A DNA stretch of 64,000 nucleotides from Wolinella succinogenes DSM 1740 (GCF_000196135.1 NC_005090.1:630001-694000); one strand, 5' to 3'. Shown: positions 1 through 8,242, counted from the first letter of the stretch. The notes: a model not told the origin generated them from the letters alone. A program made the numbers and translations.

Positions 1-189
1 ATGGAGGCCTACAAAGGAGAATCGCAACAGATCACACTAAGCATGGCGGAGGCTTTGGAGCATTCGACTCAAATCTCTCAAAAGGCTCAAGAGACCACCA
101 CTCACGCACAGAGAATCGCCTCAGGGCTTGAAGAACTGACGCAGATTAATCACCAAACGATCGAGAGCTTTAGGCGATTTAAGATTTGA
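1..189 (+). CDS. C-terminal fragment, methyl-accepting chemotaxis protein-like
   Basis: The frame is open from the first base of the window and stops with TGA at 187-189, so the ATG at position 1 need not be the start. The 62 residues are polar, rich in Gln, Thr, Glu and Ala, and predicted to be helical (for example ASGLEELTQINHQTIESF). This resembles the last part of the cytoplasmic helical hairpin of a chemoreceptor. No CheB/CheR pentapeptide is seen at the end. The assignment is an inference from composition and heptad-like pattern only; another coiled-coil protein is possible. Confidence 0.4.
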   Translation: MEAYKGESQQITLSMAEALEHSTQISQKAQETTTHAQRIASGLEELTQINHQTIESFRRFKI

Positions 190-214
190 CTTTGGCTTTT
201 ATCCTGCCACAAGG

Positions 215-235
215 AAAGTATTACTAACATACTAT
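215..235. promoter_or_regulatory. Inverted repeat upstream of nikK, candidate operator
   Basis: AAAGTAT-N7-ATACTAT, with a perfect AGTAT/ATACT core at 217-221 and 229-233, lies 33 nt before the nikK start. A NikR site is the natural guess because the downstream operon imports nickel. The fit to the TRWYA-N15-TRWYA pattern described for Helicobacter NikR is only partial (TATTA at 219, TCACA at 239). A repressor site is inferred, not shown. Confidence 0.3.
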
Positions 236-267
236 TCATCACACAAATAAGAACAAGGAGATGGGGT

Positions 268-1026
268 ATGAATTGGAAAGCCAAGGTAGCGGTATGGGCG
301 ATGCTCGGGAGTGTTCCTCTTTGGGCGCATTTTCAAATGGTGATTCCCTCTAGTGACATTCTTGAGGAGGGCAAGGGCAAACTTGGAGTGGAGGTGATGT
401 TTGCTCATCCCTTTGAACAGAGCTACATGGAGATGAAAAAGCCTCAGGCTTTTGGCTATGTTCTAGAGGGCAAAAAGCACTCCCTATTAGAGAAACTCGC
501 TCCTAAGAGCTTCGAAGGCAAAGGGGGCTTTAGTACAGAGCTTGAGATCAAAGAGGCAGGAACCTACCGATTCTACGTGGAGCCTATGCCCTATTTTGAG
601 CCTGCGGAAAAGAAGTTTATCAAGCACCTCACGCAGGTCACCGTGGATGCCTTTGGGGCGGATGAGGGATGGGATAAACCTCTTGGGATGAAGGCAGAGA
701 TTGTTCCTTTGGCTCGCCCCTATGGTCTTTATGCGGGAAATCTGTTCCAAGGGCAGGTGCTCTTTAAAGGCAAACCTGTGGCAGGAGCCGAGGTCGAGGT
801 GGAGCTCTATAACACCAAAGGCTACAAAGCCCCTAGCGAATCACACATCACTCAAGTGGTCAAGGCAGACAAAAACGGAATCTTCACCTATGCGATGCCT
901 GTAGCGGGATGGTGGGGATTTAGTGCGCTTTTAGAAGATGATGTCAAGCTTAAGCATAGCGACGGCAAAGAGTATCCCGTGGAGCTTGGAGCGGTTATCT
1001 GGGTGAAAGCCTACGAGCTAAAATAG
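268..1026 (+). CDS. nikK: Periplasmic nickel-transport component NikK (DUF4198 family)
   Basis: 252 residues with an N-terminal signal peptide (about residues 1-20, ending SVPLWAHF), so the mature protein is exported and may start near a His, as expected for the nickel-associated DUF4198 proteins. The rest is beta-rich with a Gly-rich turn pattern (KGKPVAGAEVEVELY) typical of this family. AAGGAG lies 7 nt before the ATG. It is first of five tightly overlapping genes (nikK, nikM, nikL, nikQ, nikO), the layout known for ECF-type nickel transporters in Campylobacterota. A periplasmic accessory role in nickel uptake follows from family and context; the exact role of NikK is not evident from sequence. 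Confidence 0.75.
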   Translation: MNWKAKVAVWAMLGSVPLWAHFQMVIPSSDILEEGKGKLGVEVMFAHPFEQSYMEMKKPQAFGYVLEGKKHSLLEKLAPKSFEGKGGFSTELEIKEAGTYRFYVEPMPYFEPAEKKFIKHLTQVTVDAFGADEGWDKPLGMKAEIVPLARPYGLYAGNLFQGQVLFKGKPVAGAEVEVELYNTKGYKAPSESHITQVVKADKNGIFTYAMPVAGWWGFSALLEDDVKLKHSDGKEYPVELGAVIWVKAYELK

Positions 1027-1625
1027 TGCATATCTCCGAAGGTGTCCTCAGCGCCCCCTTACTAGTGGGGGGCTGGGCGCTTAGCGCCCCTTTTGTGGTT
1101 TACGCTCTCAAAACGCTTGAAGCCCAAAAGATTCCTCTAGTGGCTTCTATGTCGGCCCTCTTTTTTGTCGGCTCCTTTATTCATATCCCCTTTGGCGTGA
1201 CCAATATTCATCTGGTGCTCAGCGGAATCATTGGTGCAATGATTGGACTAGAGGCTTTTTTGGCGCTTTTGGTGGCGCTCTTTTTGCAGGCGATTCTCTT
1301 TGGCTATGGAGGCTTGGGGGTTCTTGGGGTGAATCTCTCCATTATGGCGCTTCCCGCTCTTTTGGCTAGAACTATTTTTCTCTACACTAGGCTCTATACA
1401 AGGCGAAGCTTGGGCTATTTTTTAGTTGGGTTTACTTCGATTCTCCTCTCTTCGATTCTTCTCTCCTTGGTGCTTTATATCGAGGGTGAAGGGTTTAAAA
1501 GTGCGGCTTTGGCAGTGTTTGCTCTCAATATTCCTTTAATGGGCATAGAGGGGTTCATCACCTACTTGGCCCTCTCCTTTTTGGAGCGCTACCGCCCCAC
1601 ACTTTTAGAGAGGATGGCGCGATGA
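1026..1625 (+). CDS. nikM: ECF transporter substrate-binding membrane subunit NikM/CbiM
   Basis: 199 residues, almost entirely hydrophobic with about six membrane spans. It starts MHISEGVLS, matching the conserved CbiM/NikM N-terminus in which His2 and the free amino end hold Ni or Co. The start is GTG, overlapping the nikK stop by one base; a start elsewhere would lose this motif, so the choice is firm. It is the metal-specific (S/core) component of the energy-coupling-factor transporter formed with NikL, NikQ and NikO. Nickel rather than cobalt is preferred because of the NikK/NikL partners and the nikR gene elsewhere in the window. Confidence 0.85.
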   Translation: MHISEGVLSAPLLVGGWALSAPFVVYALKTLEAQKIPLVASMSALFFVGSFIHIPFGVTNIHLVLSGIIGAMIGLEAFLALLVALFLQAILFGYGGLGVLGVNLSIMALPALLARTIFLYTRLYTRRSLGYFLVGFTSILLSSILLSLVLYIEGEGFKSAALAVFALNIPLMGIEGFITYLALSFLERYRPTLLERMAR

Positions 1626-2077
1626 GGGTTGCCCTTTGGTTTTTGCTTTTGGGCGTCTCTTTGGCGTGGGGGCATCGGCTCAATGTGCTGGTGGAAGAGG
1701 AGGGCGCGGAGCTGGTGGTTTGGGCCTATTTCAAAAAAGATTCGCCTTGTATGGAGTGTCAAGTGGTGCTCAAGAATGCCCAAGGCATGATTGAGCGTGA
1801 GCTTCTCACGGACGCTTTGGGCTATGCGCGGCTCACTCCTCTCTCTAGCGGAGCGCTAGAGTTGATCGTCAATGGAGGGGCGGGACATCAAAAGAGCGTC
1901 ACCTTTAGCTATGCTCCCCCTCCCCAAGAAGCCCAAGAGCGCGAAGGGGTTTTGGGCGCGCCTTTGGTGCTAGTGCGACCCGAGGCGGAGGTCTCTTTGG
2001 GGGGAATCGCCCAGGGGATGGCTCTTTTGCTTCTCTTTTTTGGGGCGCTTTGGTGGGTTTATCGGGGGAGGCGGTGA
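1622..2077 (+). CDS. nikL: ECF nickel transporter accessory subunit NikL
   Basis: 151 residues: N-terminal hydrophobic segment (1-17) followed by HRLNVLVEEEG, a small beta domain containing a CMEC pair near residue 43, a Pro/Glu-rich linker, and a C-terminal membrane span ending in Arg residues. This two-anchor small protein with a His just after the first membrane segment is the pattern of NikL/NikN accessory subunits. It overlaps nikM by 4 nt (ATGA) and nikQ by 4 nt (GTGA). Family knowledge places it in the NikMLQO complex; the function of the Cys pair is unknown. Confidence 0.7.
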   Translation: MRVALWFLLLGVSLAWGHRLNVLVEEEGAELVVWAYFKKDSPCMECQVVLKNAQGMIERELLTDALGYARLTPLSSGALELIVNGGAGHQKSVTFSYAPPPQEAQEREGVLGAPLVLVRPEAEVSLGGIAQGMALLLLFFGALWWVYRGRR

Positions 2078-2736
2078 ACTCCTCTTCCCTGCGACTTCTC
2101 GCTCTTTTTTTCTACGCCCTTTCTTTGGCGCCTAGGGAGAGTTTTTATCTTTGGGATGGGTTGCCTTTGGTGTTAGCCCTAGCGGGGATGAGGTCTGGAT
2201 GGTGGAGGCTTGGAGTGCGCTGGCTCAAGCTCAATCTCTTTTTGGCGCTTTTGGCACTCTCGCTCTTTTTGGCCAATGAGGGGATGGAGAAAATTCTTGT
2301 CATGCTCTTTCGTAGTAATCTTATTCTCCTCTTCACGCTTGCTCTTTTTGGAGAGAGGGATCGCTTTGAGGCGGTGCGGGCGATGGCGGAGTTGAGATTC
2401 CCTGCTAAGCTGGTCTCTCTTACCTTCTTCTGTGTGCGCTTTGTGGAGAGCTTCATTGTGGAGATTGCAGGGTGGAGAGAGAGGCTTAGGGCGCGAGGGG
2501 TGAGACTAGGGAGCAATCAAGCGACCTATAAAGGGTTTGGCTATCTGCTAGGAAGCCTGCTCTCTAAAGCGTTTGAGGAGAGTGACAACCTCGTGCTCAC
2601 GCTGCGTGCACGGGGCTATCAAGGGGAAATTTTGCTCTCTTCCTCCTCCTTGGCCTCCTTTTTGGATAAGATTCTACTCCTATCTTCGATGGTGATTTGG
2701 ATGGCGGGGTGGACTCTTTTATGTTGGTCTCTTTAG
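2074..2736 (+). CDS. nikQ: ECF transporter transmembrane subunit NikQ/CbiQ
   Basis: Integral membrane protein of about 220 residues with several hydrophobic segments and the coupling-helix region seen in CbiQ/EcfT proteins (AGWRERLRARGVRL near the middle and LTLRARGYQG later, the two Arg-Gly motifs that contact the ATPase). GTG at 2074 overlaps the nikL stop and is preceded by GGGGGAGG; a TTG at 2050 is an alternative 24 nt upstream. It couples ATP hydrolysis by NikO to the substrate subunit NikM. Confidence 0.85.
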   Translation: MNSSSLRLLALFFYALSLAPRESFYLWDGLPLVLALAGMRSGWWRLGVRWLKLNLFLALLALSLFLANEGMEKILVMLFRSNLILLFTLALFGERDRFEAVRAMAELRFPAKLVSLTFFCVRFVESFIVEIAGWRERLRARGVRLGSNQATYKGFGYLLGSLLSKAFEESDNLVLTLRARGYQGEILLSSSSLASFLDKILLLSSMVIWMAGWTLLCWSL

Positions 2737-3338
2737 AACGGATTGCTTTTTCTCTTCCTGATTCTCCTCCTCTTTTTCAAAACCTCTCCCTAGGAATCGC
2801 CCCCAAGGATCGCTTGGCGATTCTAGGGAATAATGGGAGTGGTAAAAGCACCCTATTAAAAATCCTTGCAGGATTACTAGAGCCTACAGCAGGGCAAAGA
2901 GGCTCCAAAGAGGGGCTAAAAATCGGCTATCTTTTTCAAGATTCCAAAGATCAATTCATCGCCCCCACGGTGCTAGAGGATGTCGCTTTTTCGCTTTTTG
3001 CCCAAGGGGAGAGTCGTAATGGGGCGCTAGAGAGAGCCAAAGTGGAGCTAGAGAGGCTAGGGATTGGCTCTTTAGCGGAGCGTTCGCTCTACCACCTCTC
3101 GGGTGGAGAGAGGCGATTGGTCGCGCTAGCAGGAGTGTTGGCGGGGGATTATGATTTGTGGCTTTTGGATGAGCCGACCAATGAGATGGATGAAGTGCAT
3201 CAAGCGAGAGTCGAAGAGATTCTTGCGACAAGCCTCGCGCCTTGGGTCATCATCACTCATGACTTATCACTCCCTCGCTCTCTTGGCGCCTCTATCTATC
3301 GCTTAGAGGGTGGAATCTTGCACAAGGAGGAATCGTGA
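2721..3338 (+). CDS. nikO: ECF transporter ATP-binding subunit NikO/CbiO
   Basis: ABC ATPase of 205 residues from ATG 2721. Walker A GNNGSGKST lies near residue 40, the signature YHLSGGERR near 130 and Walker B LWLLDEPTNEMD near 150, followed by the switch His (ITHDLSL). It overlaps the end of nikQ by 16 nt. It energises the NikMLQ membrane complex. The protein is shorter than many CbiO proteins (about 270 residues), lacking a C-terminal extension; all motifs for ATP hydrolysis are intact. Confidence 0.88.
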   Translation: MLVSLERIAFSLPDSPPLFQNLSLGIAPKDRLAILGNNGSGKSTLLKILAGLLEPTAGQRGSKEGLKIGYLFQDSKDQFIAPTVLEDVAFSLFAQGESRNGALERAKVELERLGIGSLAERSLYHLSGGERRLVALAGVLAGDYDLWLLDEPTNEMDEVHQARVEEILATSLAPWVIITHDLSLPRSLGASIYRLEGGILHKEES

Positions 3339-3961
3339 GTGAATTTTGGCAAGGATGGTGGCTCATCGGGGCGATTCACCTCCTTGCAGCCGCTTCGCCA
3401 GGCCCCGATTTTCTCTTTGCCACGCGCCACACGTTGCGCTATGGGAGAGGGAGTGGCCTATGGTGTTCGTTTGGAATCACGCTGGGACTCTCTGTCCATC
3501 TTCTCTACTCCCTCTTGGGATTGGCCGCGTTGATTGCGGCTTCAGAAGGAATCATGAGCGCGATTCGCTATTTAGGGGGCGGCTATTTGATCTATTTGGG
3601 AATCAAAGGCGTGAGGGCGCGCTCGGTGAACTTTGAGCATGGCGTGGCGGAGAGTGCAAGCAAGCCCAAGCCGTGGAAGAGTGTCGCGCTTGGCTTTGGC
3701 TGCAACCTCTTTAACCCCAAAGCCCCTCTCTACTTCCTTTCGCTCTTTACCGTGGTGCTTTCTCCTTGCATGCCTCTTTCGTGGTGGCTAGGGTATGGAG
3801 TCTGGATCATGGGGCTACAAATGGGATGGTTTTCGCTTCTTGTTTATGGAATTTCGCACACGAAAGTGCGGAGGATGCTGGGACGCTTTGGGGGTTGGAT
3901 CGAGCGACTTCTAGGGGGAGCGATGATTTTTTTGGGTCTAAAATTATGGGTAAGCCGTTGA
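3335..3961 (+). CDS. LysE/RhtB family amino-acid exporter
   Basis: 208 residues with about six membrane spans. The N-terminal AASPGPDFLFATRHTL is the conserved LysE/RhtB signature (Pro-Gly-Pro), followed by GFGCNLFNPKAPLYF, the second conserved motif with Asn-Pro-Lys. The GTG start overlaps the nikO stop by 4 nt and is preceded by AAGGAGG, so it is probably co-transcribed with the nickel transporter although a functional link is not obvious. Substrates of this family are amino acids such as Lys, Thr or homoserine lactone; the substrate here cannot be told. Confidence 0.85.
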   Translation: MSEFWQGWWLIGAIHLLAAASPGPDFLFATRHTLRYGRGSGLWCSFGITLGLSVHLLYSLLGLAALIAASEGIMSAIRYLGGGYLIYLGIKGVRARSVNFEHGVAESASKPKPWKSVALGFGCNLFNPKAPLYFLSLFTVVLSPCMPLSWWLGYGVWIMGLQMGWFSLLVYGISHTKVRRMLGRFGGWIERLLGGAMIFLGLKLWVSR

Positions 3962-3975
3962 AACTTTTTTAGGAG

Positions 3976-3981
3976 TATAAT
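3976..3981 (+). promoter_or_regulatory. Candidate -10 element for the SulP gene
   Basis: TATAAT sits 45 nt upstream of the SulP start in the short gap after the LysE gene. A T-rich stretch precedes it; no clear -35 hexamer is present at 17 nt, as is common for sigma-70 promoters in this phylum. Confidence 0.4.
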
Positions 3982-4025
3982 GCCCTTTTAGAGAAGTAGT
4001 TTCAAAAAGAAAGAGAGCATTAGAG

Positions 4026-5735
4026 ATGAGAAGTTTTTGGGGCGAATTTGTGCCCAAGAGTTGGATTGTATGGAAAGAGGGCTACCCTAGAGCCCATTTT
4101 ATGCCTGACCTCTTTGCAGGTCTCACAGTGGCGATTGTGGCACTCCCTTTGGCGATGGCTTTTGCGATTGCCAGTGGTGTAGAGCCTCAGCGAGGACTCT
4201 ACACGGCGATTGTGGCGGGGATTCTTGTCTCGCTTTTTGGCGGGAGTCGAGTGCAAATTGGAGGACCCACAGGAGCCTTTGTCGTCATCATCTATGATAT
4301 TGTGATGAGGCATGGCTATGAAGGGTTGGCGCTAGCAACGCTCATGGCGGGATTTTTTTTGATTCTTATGGGCTTTTTTCGCTTTGGGGCGATCATCAAA
4401 TATATTCCCTATCCCGTCATCACTGGGTTCACTTCAGGGATTGCGCTCATCATCTTCACTTCGCAAATCAAGGATTTTTTGGGATTGCCCCTAGGGGTGT
4501 TGCCGAGTGATTTCTTGCAGAAATGGGCGCTTTATGCCAAAGAGATAGGCAATGTGAGCCTAGAGAGTTTGGCTGTAGGAGGGGTCTCTATCCTTCTTAT
4601 CATCGGATGCAAGCGTTTTGCTCCGAAGATTCCAGGACCTATCGTGGCGGTGATTTTTGGGGCAGTGGCGGTGCAAATGCTCCATCTTCCTATCGAGACC
4701 ATCGAATCGCGCTTTGGGATGATTCCCTCGACCTTGCCCACGCCAAGCCTCCCTGCATGGAGTTTTGAGCAGGCCAAGGCGCTTGTGCCTGATGCACTCA
4801 CCATCGCGCTTCTTGCGGCTATTGAATCGCTTCTTTGTGCGGTGGTGGCGGATGGAATGACGGGCTATCGCCACCGCTCTAACACCGAGCTGATTGGTCA
4901 AGGAATCGCCAATCTCGGCTCGGTCTTTTTTGGCGGGATTCCCGCTACAGGGGCGATCGCTAGGACGGCCACAAGCATTAAATCAGGAGCGAAGAGCCCG
5001 CTAGCGGGAATTTTGCATGGAATCTTTGTCTGGCTTTTTATGTTTTTCTTAGCGAGCTTGATTGTGAAGATTCCTCTAGCGACTCTAGCGGGGATTTTGA
5101 TCGTGGTGGCGTGGAATATGAGCGAGATAGAGCACTTTAGAGGATTGCTAAAGGCTCCTAGAAGTGATGTGGCGGTGCTTTTGTCCACCTTTTTATTGAC
5201 GGTGCTCGTGGATTTGACGGTGGCGGTGCAGGTGGGCGTGGTGCTGGCGGCAATTCTTTTCATCAAGCGAATCTCTGAGGTCACCGAAATTAAAGAGCGC
5301 CGCTTGGATGAGGAGTGGAGCGGAGATGGATTAGAGGGGATGGATGACCCTGATGCCACCTCCAAAAAGGTCGTTCCTTTGGGCGTGGAGATCTATGAGA
5401 TTAATGGCCCTTTCTTTTTTGGGGTCGCCGATAGGCTCAAAGGAGTGCTGGATGTGATTGAGGAGACGCCCAAGGTTTTTATCCTGCGGATGCGCCGTGT
5501 GCCCGTGATTGACGCAACAGGAATGCACGCTCTTTGGGAGTTTCAAGAGAGCTGTGAAAAGCGCGGGACGATCCTTCTTCTCTCAGGCGTGAGCGATAGG
5601 CTCTATGGGGCACTCAATCGCTTTGGCTTTATTGAGGCGCTGGGTGAAGAACGAGTCTTTGACCATATCGACAAGGCGCTAGCCTATGCGAAGCTTCTAG
5701 TAGAGACGGCGGAGGAGCGAGGGAGAGAATCCTAG
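4026..5735 (+). CDS. SulP family anion transporter with STAS domain
   Basis: 569 residues. Residues about 20-420 form a multi-span SLC26/SulP transport domain (motifs FAGLTVAIVALPLAMAFAI and GGPTGAFVVIIYD); residues about 445-560 form a cytoplasmic STAS domain containing RRVPVIDATGMHAL, the usual position of the conserved DxSG/DATG loop. Substrates known for the family include sulfate, bicarbonate and dicarboxylates; nothing adjacent decides among them. The last 41 bases belong to a 43-bp repeat that recurs at 6365-6407, and the C-terminus (EERGRES) is encoded in that repeat. Confidence 0.88.
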   Translation: MRSFWGEFVPKSWIVWKEGYPRAHFMPDLFAGLTVAIVALPLAMAFAIASGVEPQRGLYTAIVAGILVSLFGGSRVQIGGPTGAFVVIIYDIVMRHGYEGLALATLMAGFFLILMGFFRFGAIIKYIPYPVITGFTSGIALIIFTSQIKDFLGLPLGVLPSDFLQKWALYAKEIGNVSLESLAVGGVSILLIIGCKRFAPKIPGPIVAVIFGAVAVQMLHLPIETIESRFGMIPSTLPTPSLPAWSFEQAKALVPDALTIALLAAIESLLCAVVADGMTGYRHRSNTELIGQGIANLGSVFFGGIPATGAIARTATSIKSGAKSPLAGILHGIFVWLFMFFLASLIVKIPLATLAGILIVVAWNMSEIEHFRGLLKAPRSDVAVLLSTFLLTVLVDLTVAVQVGVVLAAILFIKRISEVTEIKERRLDEEWSGDGLEGMDDPDATSKKVVPLGVEIYEINGPFFFGVADRLKGVLDVIEETPKVFILRMRRVPVIDATGMHALWEFQESCEKRGTILLLSGVSDRLYGALNRFGFIEALGEERVFDHIDKALAYAKLLVETAEERGRES

Positions 5736-5737
5736 GG
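5695..5737 (+). repeat. 43-bp direct repeat, left copy
   Basis: Identical to 6365-6407 in all 43 bases; the sequences diverge immediately on both sides. This copy contains the SulP stop codon (5733-5735). The two copies bound an AT-rich segment holding one gene. A 43-bp duplication is much longer than the target duplications of insertion sequences. Confidence 0.95.
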
Positions 5738-5777
5738 CAAATTTTATATTGAATTTTAAAGTGAAGAAAGGAAGCCT

Positions 5778-6326
5778 GTGAAGAAGCTGGAGATAAAATC
5801 TAAAAATATAGAAAAAGGAAAAGAAGGTGAGGAAAGTTTTAAAGAATGGCTTGAATCTTGCAAGTTAAGTTACCTGTATGTTAATCAAAACAAAGAGACT
5901 TTTGCATCAATGTTTGGTCGCGGAGAAGATCAGGCGGTAAAAAGACCAGACTTTTTAGTTCTTTTTGAGGGGACTGGGTTGATTGCGGTTGATGTGAAAA
6001 ATTATTCTGATTTTGATCACAATAACAAAAAAGGTTATTTAATTGATAACAACAGAGAGACCAAACTGGTTTTGTGTTTTGAAAGGCTTTTTCGAATACC
6101 AGTTTGGTATGTATATTTGGATAATAAAAATGACAGTCAAACATGGTTATGGATAAGTGCACTAAAGGTTATAGAAGCAGGAGAGCCCATCAAGAAGAAA
6201 GGCATAGAAGATAAGTCATTTATAAGCGAGAGCTGCTTTTCAAAAGTTTCAAAAGGCGATGATCTCGGTAAGTTATGGACTGAAAGATTTAGCGCTTATA
6301 GGGCAATAAAAGATGCAGAATATTGA
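5778..6326 (+). CDS. Inserted AT-rich gene, putative PD-(D/E)XK nuclease-like protein
   Basis: 182 residues from GTG 5778, preceded by AAGGAAG. Base composition is markedly more AT-rich than the flanking genes, which suggests transfer. KRPDFLVLF (PD at 57-58) followed after about 14 residues by VDVKNY (D72-x-K74) fits the PD-(D/E)XK catalytic pattern, with an early acidic helix (GKEGEESFKEWL) that could supply the upstream Glu. The C-terminal half has Trp-rich strands (QTWLWISALK). I do not recognise a named family. The gene lies alone between two 43-bp direct repeats. A nuclease fold is inferred from motif spacing only; biological role unknown. Confidence 0.6.
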   Translation: MKKLEIKSKNIEKGKEGEESFKEWLESCKLSYLYVNQNKETFASMFGRGEDQAVKRPDFLVLFEGTGLIAVDVKNYSDFDHNNKKGYLIDNNRETKLVLCFERLFRIPVWYVYLDNKNDSQTWLWISALKVIEAGEPIKKKGIEDKSFISESCFSKVSKGDDLGKLWTERFSAYRAIKDAEY

Positions 6327-6364
6327 TTTTTTTTGAAGCAGCAAAGCTTGGCTTTTTGTCAAAT

Positions 6365-6407
6365 TTCTAGTAGAGACGGCGGAGGAGCGAGGGAGAGAAT
6401 CCTAGGG
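6365..6407 (+). repeat. 43-bp direct repeat, right copy
   Basis: Second copy of 5695-5737, 670 bp downstream. On the minus strand it encodes the C-terminus of the glycosyltransferase (SPSLLRRLY and stop). In the left copy the same bases encode, on the plus strand, the C-terminus of SulP. The repeat is therefore the shared tail of two convergent genes. Confidence 0.95.
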
Positions 6408-7032
6408 TAAAGAGGAGCATGATGAGGCGATTTTGGAGCGCTTGGCGGAGGATTCCGCGCTCCTCGTAGCGCCTAGGGCTAGTCAAAACTCTCTCCTTGA
6501 GAATCGCGATTTTTCCTCTAGCTCTTAGTTTTTGCACCAAAAGCACATCCTCTAAAAATCCTTCCAAAGGGAATCCCCCGACACTCCAAAAATCTTCTTG
6601 GCGCACAAAAAGTCCCTGATCTCCATAGGGGATGCCAGAAAAACGGGTGCGAAGGTTGGCCAGGGAGGCTAGAATCGCCAAAGTAAGCCTTGGCGAATCA
6701 AATCCCAAGGAGAAGCTGCCCGCGATATAGCCCCTCTGAAGGGTCTCTTGGATGAGATGGGGAGTGGCTTTAGGAAGAAGGGTGTCGGCGTGGAGAAAGA
6801 GGAGAAACTCTCCTTGGGCTATCCTAGCACCCGCATTCATCTGGGAGGCGCGACCCTGGGGGGCGCTTAGGGTTTTGAGGGGAAGCGTGGAATCAAGCAA
6901 GGGCAGAGTGGCCTCTCTGGGGGAATCGACAAGGATGATCTCTAGCCTATCTCCGACCCAAGGGGCGTAGGCTCGGAGATGATCGTTGATGGAGGCCGAT
7001 TCTTGATGGGTAGGAATGATGAGCGAAATCAT
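6367..7032 (-). CDS. Family 2 glycosyltransferase (TIGR04283-like)
   Basis: 221 residues of a GT-A fold: N-terminal MISLIIPTHQESASI, the QGRASQMNAGA segment, the FLLFLHADT motif (DxD-like, metal and sugar nucleotide) and GIPYGDQGLFV followed by VGGFPLEGFLEDV and a TSPRRYEERG motif. This order is that of the short glycosyltransferases annotated as TIGR04283. Acceptor and donor are unknown; some relatives lie next to arsenosugar genes, but none are here. The last 13 codons lie in the 43-bp repeat. Convergent with SulP. Confidence 0.8.
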   Translation of the reverse strand: MISLIIPTHQESASINDHLRAYAPWVGDRLEIILVDSPREATLPLLDSTLPLKTLSAPQGRASQMNAGARIAQGEFLLFLHADTLLPKATPHLIQETLQRGYIAGSFSLGFDSPRLTLAILASLANLRTRFSGIPYGDQGLFVRQEDFWSVGGFPLEGFLEDVLLVQKLRARGKIAILKERVLTSPRRYEERGILRQALQNRLIMLLFTLGFSPSLLRRLY

Positions 7033-7087
7033 AGTGAGCGTATGATAGACTCACTTTCCTTTTAAAAGAGCACACCAAAGGAGCGGG

Positions 7088-8224
7088 ATGAGAGAAGAAT
7101 CGATAGGGCGGATCGCCAAAGATTTCCTAGGGCATGAAGGCTTCCAACTCACGGAGTGGGGCGGGGGAAATCTCAACTACCTCTATAGGGTGGATAGCAC
7201 CAAGGAGAGCTATATCCTTAAATACGCTCCCCCCTATATTCGATGCTTAGGAGAGGGCTACCCGCTCTCTAGTGAGCGCCTTAGATATGAAATTTTGGGG
7301 CTTAAGGCGGCTAATGAGACGATTCCAGAGTTTGCACCCAAGCTTTTTTATGTGGCCAAAGAGGGGGTTGTGATGGAGTATCTGGAGGGATTTAAGCTTT
7401 TGCGACAAGCCTTCATCCAAGGAGAGAAGATTCCCCATTTAGCGGAGCATTTAGCGGAGATGCTAGCGCGATTTTTGGTGAAAAACTCCTTTTGGGCGCT
7501 TAATGAAGGAGAGCGAAAGAAGCTTTTAGAACAAAGTGAAAATTCCCTCATGAGGCGCTTGAGCGAGGATTATATCTTCACCTTTCCTTTCATGGAGCAC
7601 CCCACCAACCAAAAAAACCCCACCAGCGCCCCAAGCGTGCGTGAAATCCATCAAGATAAGGAGTGGCTAGGCGCGATTCTTTGGCTGAAGAGTCGTTTTA
7701 GCACAGCCAAAGAGGGGCTTTTGCATGGAGATTTGCACACAGGCTCGCTGATGATTAAGGGGGAGCAGATCAAAATGATCGATTTTGAGTTCTCTTTTGT
7801 CGGGCCTTTGAGCTTTGATTTGGGGGCGATTCTGGCCAATTGGCTTATTGCCTACAGGACGCACAAGGAGAGAGGCGAGGTTGGGGGCTATAGTCAATGG
7901 CTAAGAGAAGAGATGGAGGAGTTTATCGAGCGCTTCAAGGAGCAATTTGAATTTTGGGCGGGCGAGCATGGAGCGCCACAAATAGGCATCAAAGGCTATC
8001 TAGAGGCATTGCTTATAGAGGCATGGGGTATGGCAGGAGTGAAGATTGCAAGAAGAATCTTAGGGGCCGCAGGAGTAGAGGATATCACCTCTTTGGAATC
8101 TCCGCTCAAAGAGGAGGTGGAGCGGCGGCTTTTGGTGCTCTCTAGGGAGATGACTCTTCGGGCAGCTTTGGGTATAATCCCCATACAAAAGGGTGGGCGC
8201 GAGGCCTACTCGTGGCTATTTTAA
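7088..8224 (+). CDS. mtnK: S-methyl-5-thioribose kinase (MtnK-like)
   Basis: 378 residues, APH/choline-kinase fold. GGGNLNYLYRV near residue 20 is the nucleotide loop, LLHGDLHTGSLMI is the catalytic loop (Asp base) and MIDFEFSFVGPLSFDLG the metal site; the last two are characteristic of methylthioribose kinase rather than antibiotic kinases. Late KIARRILGAAGVEDI also matches MtnK. It would phosphorylate methylthioribose released from methylthioadenosine by a nucleosidase. No mtnA or later salvage genes are in the window. About 19 nt upstream of the LOG gene and probably co-transcribed with it. Confidence 0.8.
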   Translation: MREESIGRIAKDFLGHEGFQLTEWGGGNLNYLYRVDSTKESYILKYAPPYIRCLGEGYPLSSERLRYEILGLKAANETIPEFAPKLFYVAKEGVVMEYLEGFKLLRQAFIQGEKIPHLAEHLAEMLARFLVKNSFWALNEGERKKLLEQSENSLMRRLSEDYIFTFPFMEHPTNQKNPTSAPSVREIHQDKEWLGAILWLKSRFSTAKEGLLHGDLHTGSLMIKGEQIKMIDFEFSFVGPLSFDLGAILANWLIAYRTHKERGEVGGYSQWLREEMEEFIERFKEQFEFWAGEHGAPQIGIKGYLEALLIEAWGMAGVKIARRILGAAGVEDITSLESPLKEEVERRLLVLSREMTLRAALGIIPIQKGGREAYSWLF

Positions 8225-8242
8225 TCCAAGGAGCCAAGAGAG

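Noticed and set aside
5695-6407. Interpretation as an insertion sequence
   Set aside because: The 43-bp repeats are direct, not inverted; no transposase gene or terminal inverted repeats are present, and the cargo gene does not resemble a transposase.
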